Shown here piece after piece: positions 51,827 to 59,749 of a stretch of DNA of 64,000 nt (position 1 is its first letter; every line of letters starts with the position of its first letter). Made by a program: the position numbers and the translations under genes. The notes under the pieces are model-generated. The model was given only the letters and a program-made list of their open reading frames with translations. It ran no database searches and was not told the origin of the DNA. Source of the stretch: Sphingobium abikonense NBRC 16140 (GTDB taxonomy: Bacteria; Pseudomonadota; Alphaproteobacteria; Sphingomonadales; Sphingomonadaceae); the NCBI RefSeq assembly GCF_001598335.1, contig NZ_BCYT01000003.1, forward strand, positions 124,001-188,000, given 5' to 3'.

Positions 51827-53871
51827 TGCGCTGGCGCCAGACTGGCAGGAATCTCGCATGCCGTAGGGGCGGCGTTGCGGCGCGCGGCGATGCAACTGCG
51901 GATGGTGAAAAACAAAATGGCAAGAACGACGGCGAGGAACAGGCCAACCAGCGCGGCGTCGACCCGGTCGTTGAAGATGATGCGCTGCATTTCGTCCATG
52001 GTTTTCGCCGGGCCAAGCAGCGAGCCAGCCTCTGCCGCCTCGCTGAATTTGGCTGCGTGCGCCAGGAAGCCGACCTTGGGATCAGCGGAAAATAATTTGA
52101 GCCAGCCTGCCGACAGCGTGCAGATCAGCAGCCAGGCGGTGGGCAGCATCGTCACCCAGGCGAACCGGTCCTGCTTCATGCGGAACAGCACGACCGTGCC
52201 CAGCATCAGCGCGATCGCGGCGAGCATCTGGTTGGAAATGCCGAATACCGGCCACAGCGTATTCACCCCGCCCAACGGATCAGTGACGCCCTGATAAAGG
52301 AAAAAGCCCCAGGCCGCGACGCACAGGGCGGTGGCGATGATGCCGGGCATGTGGCTCTCGCTCTGCTTGAATGCCGGGACGACAAGGGCGATCAGGTCCT
52401 GCAACATGAAACGACCCGCCCGCGTGCCCGCATCGACGGCGGTCAGGATGAACAGCGCCTCGAACAGAATGGCGAAATGATACCAGAAAGCCTTCATCGC
52501 CGGCCCGCCCACGACATGGCTGAAAATCTCCGCCATAGCCACCGCCAGCGTGGGTGCGCCGCCCGCGCGGCTGATGATCGTATGTTCGCCCACATCTCGC
52601 GCCGTCTGGGCGATGCTATCGGCTGAAATGGGAAAGCCCATCGCGGTGACGGCGGCGGATGCGCTGGCGGCGTCCGTGCCGATCAGGGCCGTCGGGCTGT
52701 TCATCGTGAAATAGATGCCCGGGTCCAGGATCGATGCGCCCACCAGCGCCATGATCGCCACGAACGCCTCCATCAGCATCGCGCCATAGCCGATCAGCGG
52801 CGCATGCGCTTCGCTGGCGATCAGCTTGGGCGTGGTGCCGCTCGAAATCAGCGCATGGAACCCGGACACCGCGCCGCAGGCGATGGTGATGAACAGGAAG
52901 GGGAACAGGCCGCCGGCCCAAACCGGCCCGTCGCCCGCGACAAATCGCGTCAGCGCCGGCATCTGGAGCGGCGGCGCCATGATGACGATGCCGATGGCGA
53001 GCGCGGCGATCGCCCCGATCTTGAGAAAGGTCGACAGATAGTCGCGTGGCGCGAGCAACAGCCAGACCGGCAGTACCGACGCCACCGCGCCATAGCCGAT
53101 CAGGATCCAGCAGAGCTGCACCGGGGTGAAGGTGAAGGCCGGCCCCCAGATGGGGGACTGCGCCACGGCCTGCCCGTAGACGATCGCCGCGATCAGGCCG
53201 ATGAGGCCCAGCACCGACACCTCGCCGATCCGCCCCGGCCTGATCCAGCGCGTATAGGCCCCCATCGCCATGGCGAGCGGCACGGTCGCCGCGACTGTGA
53301 ACATGCCCCAGGGGCTTTCGGCCAGCGCCTTGACCACGATCAGCGCCAGCACCGCCAGGATGATGACCATGATCATGAACGCGCCGAACAGGACGATCGT
53401 ACCGGCGACCTGGCCCATTTCCACGCGGATGAGTTCGCCCAGCGACTTGCCGTCGCGGCGCATGGAAATGAACAGGACCATGAAATCCTGCACTGCCCCG
53501 GCCAGCACCACGCCGAAGATGATCCACAATGTTCCGGGCAGATAGCCCATCTGCGCGGCGAGCACGGGTCCGACCAGCGGCCCCGCGCCCGCGATCGCCG
53601 CGAAATGGTGACCGAACAGGACGCTGCGGTCGGTCGCGACATAATCCAGGCCGTCCGCGCGGCGCACGGCAGGCGTCGGTCGCGCAGGGTCTAGTCCCAT
53701 GACGTGCCGGGCGATGAACAGCGCATAATAGCGGTAGGCGACCAGGAAGCAGCTGACCGCTGCGACGACGATCCACAGCGCGTTGACGCTTTCCCCCCGT
53801 GATATCGCCACCACGGTCAGGGCCACGACGCCGATAATGGCTGTCACTATCCAGGGAATATGCCGGGTCAC
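51823..53871 (-). CDS. cstA: Carbon starvation protein CstA (peptide/pyruvate transporter)
   Basis: The product has 682 residues with about 16 hydrophobic segments. [27 protein letters not shown] and [33 protein letters not shown] are CstA family signatures. It imports pyruvate or peptides when preferred carbon is scarce. The start GTG at 53871 follows GCGAGG. It is coupled to ybdD. No BtsSR-type two-component pair is next to it. Confidence 0.95.
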   Translation of the reverse strand: MTRHIPWIVTAIIGVVALTVVAISRGESVNALWIVVAAVSCFLVAYRYYALFIARHVMGLDPARPTPAVRRADGLDYVATDRSVLFGHHFAAIAGAGPLVGPVLAAQMGYLPGTLWIIFGVVLAGAVQDFMVLFISMRRDGKSLGELIRVEMGQVAGTIVLFGAFMIMVIILAVLALIVVKALAESPWGMFTVAATVPLAMAMGAYTRWIRPGRIGEVSVLGLIGLIAAIVYGQAVAQSPIWGPAFTFTPVQLCWILIGYGAVASVLPVWLLLAPRDYLSTFLKIGAIAALAIGIVIMAPPLQMPALTRFVAGDGPVWAGGLFPFLFITIACGAVSGFHALISSGTTPKLIASEAHAPLIGYGAMLMEAFVAIMALVGASILDPGIYFTMNSPTALIGTDAASASAAVTAMGFPISADSIAQTARDVGEHTIISRAGGAPTLAVAMAEIFSHVVGGPAMKAFWYHFAILFEALFILTAVDAGTRAGRFMLQDLIALVVPAFKQSESHMPGIIATALCVAAWGFFLYQGVTDPLGGVNTLWPVFGISNQMLAAIALMLGTVVLFRMKQDRFAWVTMLPTAWLLICTLSAGWLKLFSADPKVGFLAHAAKFSEAAEAGSLLGPAKTMDEMQRIIFNDRVDAALVGLFLAVVLAILFFTIRSCIAARRNAAPTACEIPASLAPAQ

Positions 53872-53939
53872 GCCGCCTCGCTCCGCTTGTTCACAGATTT
53901 GCCGTCACCCTAGGGGGGCGGGCGGCAAAGACAACCGCC

Positions 53940-54347
53940 TTAGCGCCGCCGCGCAAAAGGCCAGTCGATGACGCCGCTCGCCCACAGCGCCCACCAGATA
54001 ATGACCGGTTGCAGCGCCAGTCGTGGTCCATGATACCACCAACTCAAGTGCACGCCGCCCAGCGGAATGTCGCTGAGCGCATGATGAATATTGGCCGGCC
54101 ATACGCACAGCGCATAAAGCGCCAGCCCGATGCCCGCGGCGCGGCGAAAGGGCGGCAGCATCAGGCCTATCGACCCGGCGATTTCGGCGATGCCAGTCAG
54201 CCAGATAACGGTGGCGGGATAGGGCACCCAATCTGGCGTGATCGCGATGAACCCGCCCGGCGTCCGCAAATGCGCCACCCCTGCGATCAGATAGGCCAAT
54301 GCCAGGACGGCGCGGGCGATCCGGCGGGGGCGGCTATCAGCGATCAT
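53940..54347 (-). CDS. DoxX-family membrane protein
   Basis: The product has 135 residues from ATG 54347. Four hydrophobic helices occur (ARAVLALAYLIAGVAHL, PATVIWLTGIAEIAGSIGLML, AAGIGLALYALCVWPANIHHAL, LQPVIIWWALWASGVI). The first helix and GIAEIAGSIGLMLPPFRR match the DoxX/DUF-type membrane family. The function is unknown. An earlier start at 54383 would add 12 hydrophilic residues. Confidence 0.85.
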   Translation of the reverse strand: MIADSRPRRIARAVLALAYLIAGVAHLRTPGGFIAITPDWVPYPATVIWLTGIAEIAGSIGLMLPPFRRAAGIGLALYALCVWPANIHHALSDIPLGGVHLSWWYHGPRLALQPVIIWWALWASGVIDWPFARRR

Positions 54348-54424
54348 CCCATCCCGATCGAAAAAAGGTCTATCCTTCATCATGCCGGGGCTGGCAGAGA
54401 CATATTTAGAGTATCCGACTGTCT

Positions 54425-55327
54425 TTGGCGCGCCACGAAGGAACTGACGACTTGCGACTATCATCGATACGGCGGCATATTGCGCGCAAATTCAAGAGCG
54501 GTGAAGCGAAAACGGAGCAACCGCCCGTCGCCGACCAGCCAAAGAACAGCGACGAGGATATCAGTTTCCTGCCCGACATGAACCAGTGGGTCCGCACCCA
54601 TTATGTCGGCGTCGTCGATGAATTCGTGGCGGCCATCGGCAGTCTGGAGGGGAAACGCATCCTGGATCTGGGGTGCGGCGAGATGCTGATGACCTATGGC
54701 CTCGCCTCGCGCGGCGCCGAACAGGTCGTCGGTCTGGATATCACCACGCCGGACCCGGACAAAAGCCTCAAGACCCTGGTCGATGGTGGTTTCCCCGACG
54801 CTACTAATTTCAGGGATCGCGTCGCCGCTGTCGTCTATGACGGCAAGTCCATGCCGTTTCCCGACGAGCATTTCGATATCATATTCTGCTGGGGCGTGAT
54901 GGAGCATGTCGCCGATGTCCCGGCCGTGCTGGCCGAAATCAAGCGCGTGCTCAAGACAGGCGGCATCGCCTTCATCAAGGTTTTTCCCTGGTTCCATTCC
55001 TATTTCGGCAGTCATCTGTCGGACTTCGTGCCTGTCCCTTTCGCGCATCTGACGCATGACCGGGCAGCAATGCGCGCCATCATCGAAAAGACGGCGCATG
55101 AGCAGACCGTCGTTCATCCTGACATGATCCTCAACCATATGTGGAAGGAATATCTGACGCTGAACCGCTATTCGGCAGACATGTTCTATCGCGACGTCAA
55201 GGCGGCGGGCTTTTCGCGCGACATATGGACGCTCATCAGCCGCCAGCATGACCTGACGGATGCGCCGCCGGGATATGAATTGTCCCAGCTGATGGTGTCC
55301 GGTTCCGACACCATCCTGCATAAATAA
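54425..55327 (+). CDS. Class I SAM-dependent methyltransferase
   Basis: The product has about 300 residues. ILDLGCGEMLMTYGLASRG is the SAM-binding loop, LDITTPDPDK follows, and SMPFPDEHFDIIFCWGVMEHV is motif II/III of the Methyltransf_11 group. The C-terminal half is family-specific and ends in a variable tail. There is no signal peptide. The start is TTG 54425 or an internal TTG at 54452. It converges with the PBP1A gene over a shared hairpin. Confidence 0.87.
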   Translation: MARHEGTDDLRLSSIRRHIARKFKSGEAKTEQPPVADQPKNSDEDISFLPDMNQWVRTHYVGVVDEFVAAIGSLEGKRILDLGCGEMLMTYGLASRGAEQVVGLDITTPDPDKSLKTLVDGGFPDATNFRDRVAAVVYDGKSMPFPDEHFDIIFCWGVMEHVADVPAVLAEIKRVLKTGGIAFIKVFPWFHSYFGSHLSDFVPVPFAHLTHDRAAMRAIIEKTAHEQTVVHPDMILNHMWKEYLTLNRYSADMFYRDVKAAGFSRDIWTLISRQHDLTDAPPGYELSQLMVSGSDTILHK

Positions 55328-55330
55328 AGC

Positions 55331-55355
55331 GGGCGCCTCCTCACGGGAGGTGCCC
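55331..55355 (-). terminator. Terminator hairpin between methyltransferase and PBP1A
   Basis: GGGCGCCTCC and GGAGGTGCCC form a 10-bp stem with one wobble around TCACG. On the minus strand it is followed by GCTTTATTTA, giving a T-rich tail for the ponA transcript. Confidence 0.75.
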
Positions 55356-55356
55356 G

Positions 55357-57900
55357 TCAGTAAATCCCGCCCTGGTCCTGCAGGAAGTCGGCGTCGGTGC
55401 GCTGACGCCCGCGCGCCACGGCGGCTGCCGCCTTGGCATCGGCAGCCTTCGCCTGCGCCTCGGCCTCTTCCTTGCGGATCGACCGGCGCGGCTCGGTTTC
55501 GGGCTTGAACGCTTCCCAGATCACTGCGGGCTTGGGATCGTTGGTCGGCCACACGCCATAGACGCGCTTGCCCGAACGACGGTCGATCGTGACCATGCGG
55601 ATGCCCGCCGGTGCGACGAAGGGCGTCTTGGGCATGGTTTCCAGGATCGGCGCCATCGCCGCCTTCCAGATCGGCGCGGCGATGCGGCCGCCCTGCGCCC
55701 ACCCGCCCAGGCTTCGGGGCTTGTCATAGCCGACATAAACACCTGCCACCAAATCGGGCGATCCGCCCACGAACCAGACATTGGTGGGGCCATTGGTGGT
55801 GCCGGTCTTGCCGAACAGCGGGCGCTTGAGATCGGCCAGCACGGTGGCGGTGCCGCGCAGCACCACGCCCTCGGCGATATGCACGACCTGATAGGCGGTC
55901 ATCGGGTTCATCACCTGCCGCCCTTCAAAGCCGAAGCGCGGCATCGGCTTGCCGTCCCAATTGGCCATGTTGCACCCGTCGCACGGACGCCAGCGTTCGG
56001 GCCAGATGACCTTGCCGCGCCGGTCCTGCACATAATCCATGACCTTGGACGGGTTCTGTTTTCCCTGGTTCGCCAGCGTCGCATAGGCATTGACCATCCG
56101 CTCCACCGTCGTTTCGCCCGCACCCAGCGCGAAGGAGAGGTAGGGCTGATAATCGCCGATGCCCATCGCCTTGATCGTGCGCACGACCCGGTCCATGCCG
56201 GTCTGGCTGGCGGCGCGCACCGTCATCAGGTTGCGGGACTGTTCCACGCCCCAGCGCATCGTCTGCGGCCCGGCGCTGCCGCCCGAGAAGTTGCGAAAGC
56301 ATTTCTGCCCCAATCCCGCGCCTTGATAGACGCAGAGCGGTCCATCGACGATGATCGACGCGGGCGTCATGCCATTGTCCAGCGCGGCGGCATAAACGAA
56401 GGGCTTGATCGTGGAGCCGGGCTGGCGCTGGGCCTGGGTCGCGCGGTTATAGGAAGACAGGCGCGAATCGAACCCGCCCTGCATCGCGCGGATGCGGCCC
56501 GAATGCACTTCCTGCACCACCATGCCGCCCGACACTTCGGGAATGGTGCGCAGCGCCCAGTCGGCGCCATTCTTTGCGACGACGATCAGGTCGCCCGCCT
56601 TGAGCGCGGAAAAGGCGGGGCCACCGGTCCGGCGATAGGGCGTCTGCGCCAGCGACGCGGGCAGGGTGCCGGTGCTGCCGTCGGAAAAGCCGATCTGCGC
56701 CTGAGACGATGATCGATCGATGACCACGGCGACGCGCCAGCCTTCATAATCGACACCGACATAGCTGGCGGCCAGTTCGCGCGCCCAGCCCCGGTCAGGG
56801 TCGATATGGCCCACCGGACCCGACCAGCCGCGCCCCGCGCCAAAGCGCAGCAATCCGTTGCGCAGCGCATCCTTGGTGCGTTCCTGCGCCACCGGGTCAT
56901 AAGGGCTGCGCACCCACAGGCCGCCGGCATAGACGCTGTTGGGGCCGTCCGTCGCCTTTTCGCCGAACCGGTCGATCAGGCGGCGGCGCACCTCTTCCAT
57001 ATAATAGCCGCCCGCGCGCGCATCGAAGCTGGAACCGCGGACGGTCACGGTGCCCAAGGGCTGCGCCTGCGCCTGTGCGCGCTGCGCGGCGGTGATCCAG
57101 CCATTGCGCTCCATTTCGCCCAGCGCCCAGTTGCGCCGCTCGATCGCGCGGGCGTGACCGGTTTCGCTTTCGGGACGGTAATTGGCCGGCCCCTTGGGCA
57201 GGATCGCCAGATAGGCCATTTCAGGCAGGCTGAGGTCAGCGACATCCTTGTCAAAATAGGCGCGCGCGGCTGCCTGAACGCCATAGGCGTTGCGGCCGAG
57301 GAAAATCTGGTTGAGGTAGAGCTCCAATATCTGCTGCTTTGACAGCACATTTTCCATGCGCCAGGCCAGGATCATCTCCTTGACCTTGCGGGTGGGCGAA
57401 TATTCGTCGCCGATCAGCAGGTTCTTGGCCACCTGCTGCGTGATGGTCGACCCGCCGCGCGCGCGCTGCCCCGACCCCAGCTTGCTGACATAGTCGGCCA
57501 CCGCGCCGGCAAAGCCGGGAAAATCGACGCCATGATGCTCGAAAAACGTCTTGTCCTCCGCCGCCAGATAGGCGCGGATCAGCAGCGGGGGATAATCGCT
57601 ATATTGCAACTGCACCCGCCGTTCGCGGGCATAGCTGTGCACCGGCTGCCCGTTGATGTCGCGCACCATGGTGGGCAGCGGCGGCTCATATTCAAGCAAG
57701 GTCGCTGCATCGGGCAGGCCGCGCGCGAAAATCAGCCAGAACAGGAAGCTTGCCAGCAGAAACCCGCCCAGCAGGATCGCCAACCAGCGAAACAGCCTCC
57801 GGCCCCATAGCGGACGTATCCGGTCCATGACGCCGCCCGCGTCACGGCGCAGGCGATAGGCGAAGGATGTCGGGGCGGTATCGGAACGGGCCTCTTCCAT
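55357..57900 (-). CDS. ponA: Penicillin-binding protein 1A
   Basis: The product has 847 residues with one N-terminal membrane helix (WLAILLGGFLLASFLFWLIF). The glycosyltransferase 51 domain has the catalytic Glu in AAEDKTFFEHHG near residue 116 and RGGSTITQQVAKNL. The transpeptidase domain has Ser in PGSTIKPF near 493, SRN near 557 and KTG in GKTGTTN near 697. It polymerises and crosslinks peptidoglycan. An OB-like linker and an Ala-rich C-terminal tail follow. It is downstream of amiC by 62 bases in the same operon. Confidence 0.97.
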   Translation of the reverse strand: MEEARSDTAPTSFAYRLRRDAGGVMDRIRPLWGRRLFRWLAILLGGFLLASFLFWLIFARGLPDAATLLEYEPPLPTMVRDINGQPVHSYARERRVQLQYSDYPPLLIRAYLAAEDKTFFEHHGVDFPGFAGAVADYVSKLGSGQRARGGSTITQQVAKNLLIGDEYSPTRKVKEMILAWRMENVLSKQQILELYLNQIFLGRNAYGVQAAARAYFDKDVADLSLPEMAYLAILPKGPANYRPESETGHARAIERRNWALGEMERNGWITAAQRAQAQAQPLGTVTVRGSSFDARAGGYYMEEVRRRLIDRFGEKATDGPNSVYAGGLWVRSPYDPVAQERTKDALRNGLLRFGAGRGWSGPVGHIDPDRGWARELAASYVGVDYEGWRVAVVIDRSSSQAQIGFSDGSTGTLPASLAQTPYRRTGGPAFSALKAGDLIVVAKNGADWALRTIPEVSGGMVVQEVHSGRIRAMQGGFDSRLSSYNRATQAQRQPGSTIKPFVYAAALDNGMTPASIIVDGPLCVYQGAGLGQKCFRNFSGGSAGPQTMRWGVEQSRNLMTVRAASQTGMDRVVRTIKAMGIGDYQPYLSFALGAGETTVERMVNAYATLANQGKQNPSKVMDYVQDRRGKVIWPERWRPCDGCNMANWDGKPMPRFGFEGRQVMNPMTAYQVVHIAEGVVLRGTATVLADLKRPLFGKTGTTNGPTNVWFVGGSPDLVAGVYVGYDKPRSLGGWAQGGRIAAPIWKAAMAPILETMPKTPFVAPAGIRMVTIDRRSGKRVYGVWPTNDPKPAVIWEAFKPETEPRRSIRKEEAEAQAKAADAKAAAAVARGRQRTDADFLQDQGGIY

Positions 57901-57962
57901 GGGGAAGAGGCTCTAGGATCAAATCGCGGCCAAGGCCAGTGGCGTTTCGACGGGTCGCGCCT

Positions 57963-59240
57963 TCAGCCGCCCGCCGCAACCCCGCTCATCGCCAGCTTGC
58001 GCGCAAAATGCACCTCGATCGCCTTGGCAACGCCGCGTGCGATCTTCTGCTGCCCCTCGCGCGAGGACAGGAAGGCGGAGTCCGCCTCATTGCTGATATA
58101 GCCGGTTTCGAACAGGATCGACGGCGTGTCCGGGGCCTTGAGCACCATCAGCGATGCGAAGCGATGATAGGCGCTGCGGAAGGGTACATAGGGTGAAGCC
58201 TCACGCTGGAGCAGCCGCGCGAAACTGGACGATATGTTGAGCGATTCGCGTTGCGTCAAATCGATGAGAATAGAGGACACGTCGCCCGACTGGCCGCCCA
58301 GATTGACGCCGTTGATGATGTCGGCCTTGTTCTCGCGCGCGGCGAGGCGCGCGGCTTCCCGGTCCGACGCGGTTTCCGACAAGGTGTAGACCGTCGCGCC
58401 ATGGGCATCAGTATTTTCGGCCGCATCGGCATGGATCGAAATGAACAGGTCCGCGCCCATCTTGCGCGCAATGCCATAGCGTTCCTGTAACACCAGAAAG
58501 CGATCATCGTCCCGCGTCAGGGCGACGCGCACCCGACCGCCCCTGACCAGTTGGTCGCGGATCGCCTGCGCGATCGCCAGTGTCACGTCCTTTTCGCGTT
58601 TGCCATTGTCCTTGTTGATGGCGCCGGGATCATGGCCGCCATGGCCCGCATCGATCACCACCAGCGGCCGCGCGCCGTCATTGACGCCCTGCACCGGCGG
58701 CAGGGCGACGCCGCGCGCGGCGGGTGGGATCGGCACGGTGATCGAATGCAACCGCTTTTGCGGCCGTGCGGCCATGTCCGCCGGCGCATCGAACGCCATG
58801 CGCCCGCGACCCAATTCACTGCGAAAGCGGCTGTCGCTCACGCCCTGGATCGCGAAGCTCAGCGATTTGCCGTCCGGTGCAATGCGCGCGTCGGCCAGCG
58901 TCGCCGGGCTTGCCAGGTCCAGCACGACACGCGCGCGCTCCGGGCTCAATTGCCCCTGCCGCACGCCCGCGACCGTGCCATTGCCTGGTGAAAAGGGAAA
59001 GCGGCCCGTCTGCGCGCCATCGATATCGAGGGCAATGCGCTGCGGCCCGTCGAGCAGGAAGGCGGACGCGCCCTCCACCCGCTCATCGAAACGCACCACC
59101 ACCCGGTCCCCCTGCACATCGACGCCGGCGATGCCCCCCGCCTGGCCGGGGGAGGAAAGAAGAATGCTTGCCAGGGCAAGGCTTTGCAACATGCGCCGCT
59201 TGTGCACCGCAGGCCTGTCGGCCGTCCAGCCAAATATCAT
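57963..59240 (-). CDS. amiC: N-acetylmuramoyl-L-alanine amidase, AmiC type
   Basis: The product has about 425 residues: a signal region (LQSLALASILLSSPGQA), an AMIN domain (GVDVQGDRVVVRFDERVEG, QRIALDIDG) and the zinc amidase_3 domain (VVIDAGHGGHDPGAINKD, LFISIHADAAE, SILFETGYISNEAD). It cleaves the amide between MurNAc and peptide for daughter-cell separation; AMIN targets it to septal peptidoglycan. The start is uncertain between 59288, 59240 and GTG 59207; the last gives the most typical signal peptide. It is first in an operon with ponA. Confidence 0.93.
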   Translation of the reverse strand: MIFGWTADRPAVHKRRMLQSLALASILLSSPGQAGGIAGVDVQGDRVVVRFDERVEGASAFLLDGPQRIALDIDGAQTGRFPFSPGNGTVAGVRQGQLSPERARVVLDLASPATLADARIAPDGKSLSFAIQGVSDSRFRSELGRGRMAFDAPADMAARPQKRLHSITVPIPPAARGVALPPVQGVNDGARPLVVIDAGHGGHDPGAINKDNGKREKDVTLAIAQAIRDQLVRGGRVRVALTRDDDRFLVLQERYGIARKMGADLFISIHADAAENTDAHGATVYTLSETASDREAARLAARENKADIINGVNLGGQSGDVSSILIDLTQRESLNISSSFARLLQREASPYVPFRSAYHRFASLMVLKAPDTPSILFETGYISNEADSAFLSSREGQQKIARGVAKAIEVHFARKLAMSGVAAGG

Positions 59241-59288
59241 CGACGTTGACCCGTCCAGCGTCCCCACGCTGAACACCCGATTAAGCAT

Positions 59289-59749
59289 CGCCCTCTTTTA
59301 ACCCGGTAAAATGAGCTGGTTAACGTCATTTTCACCATGACCGGCCATGGTCCGAACGTCGAGTGCGCACCGGGACATAATATTTCGACCAGCCGTTGCC
59401 GCCCGCGCTATTGACTGCTAACCATTCCCATTCCTGCAAGAATTGTCGTTTTTGCGACCGGTCTTCAGGTGAAACGAGCGCCCGCTGCTGTGCGGGCGAG
59501 ACAGAACAGGTTGACGCTGCATGAGGCATGAATTTCCATCCACGCTTGCCCCGGTGACGGGCATGGCGGCGTGGATGGTGCGGCCCGGCGCCTTGTCCGG
59601 CCCTGCCGATGCAGCAGACGCGCAGATTTTCCTTCAAAACCGGATGCTTGCCTGCGCCGCGCCCGATGGCGCGCGCTGGCCGGCACCCTTTTCTTATCGC
59701 GTGGCGGCGCGGCGTCATGCCGCAGCCCGCGCACGCCGGAGACTTATAA
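59289..59749 (+). other. Long intergenic region and 5' leader of rne
   Basis: About 460 bases without a convincing gene lie between amiC (minus) and rne (plus). A 10-bp perfect stem CCATCCACGC/GCGTGGATGG (59536-59545 with 59569-59578) encloses an inner GCCC/GGGC stem, which would make a stable hairpin in the rne leader. Other open frames here (for example 59521-59817) have no similarity or ribosome site. RNase E mRNAs in other bacteria have structured leaders used for autoregulation; that role here is an inference. Confidence 0.55.
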
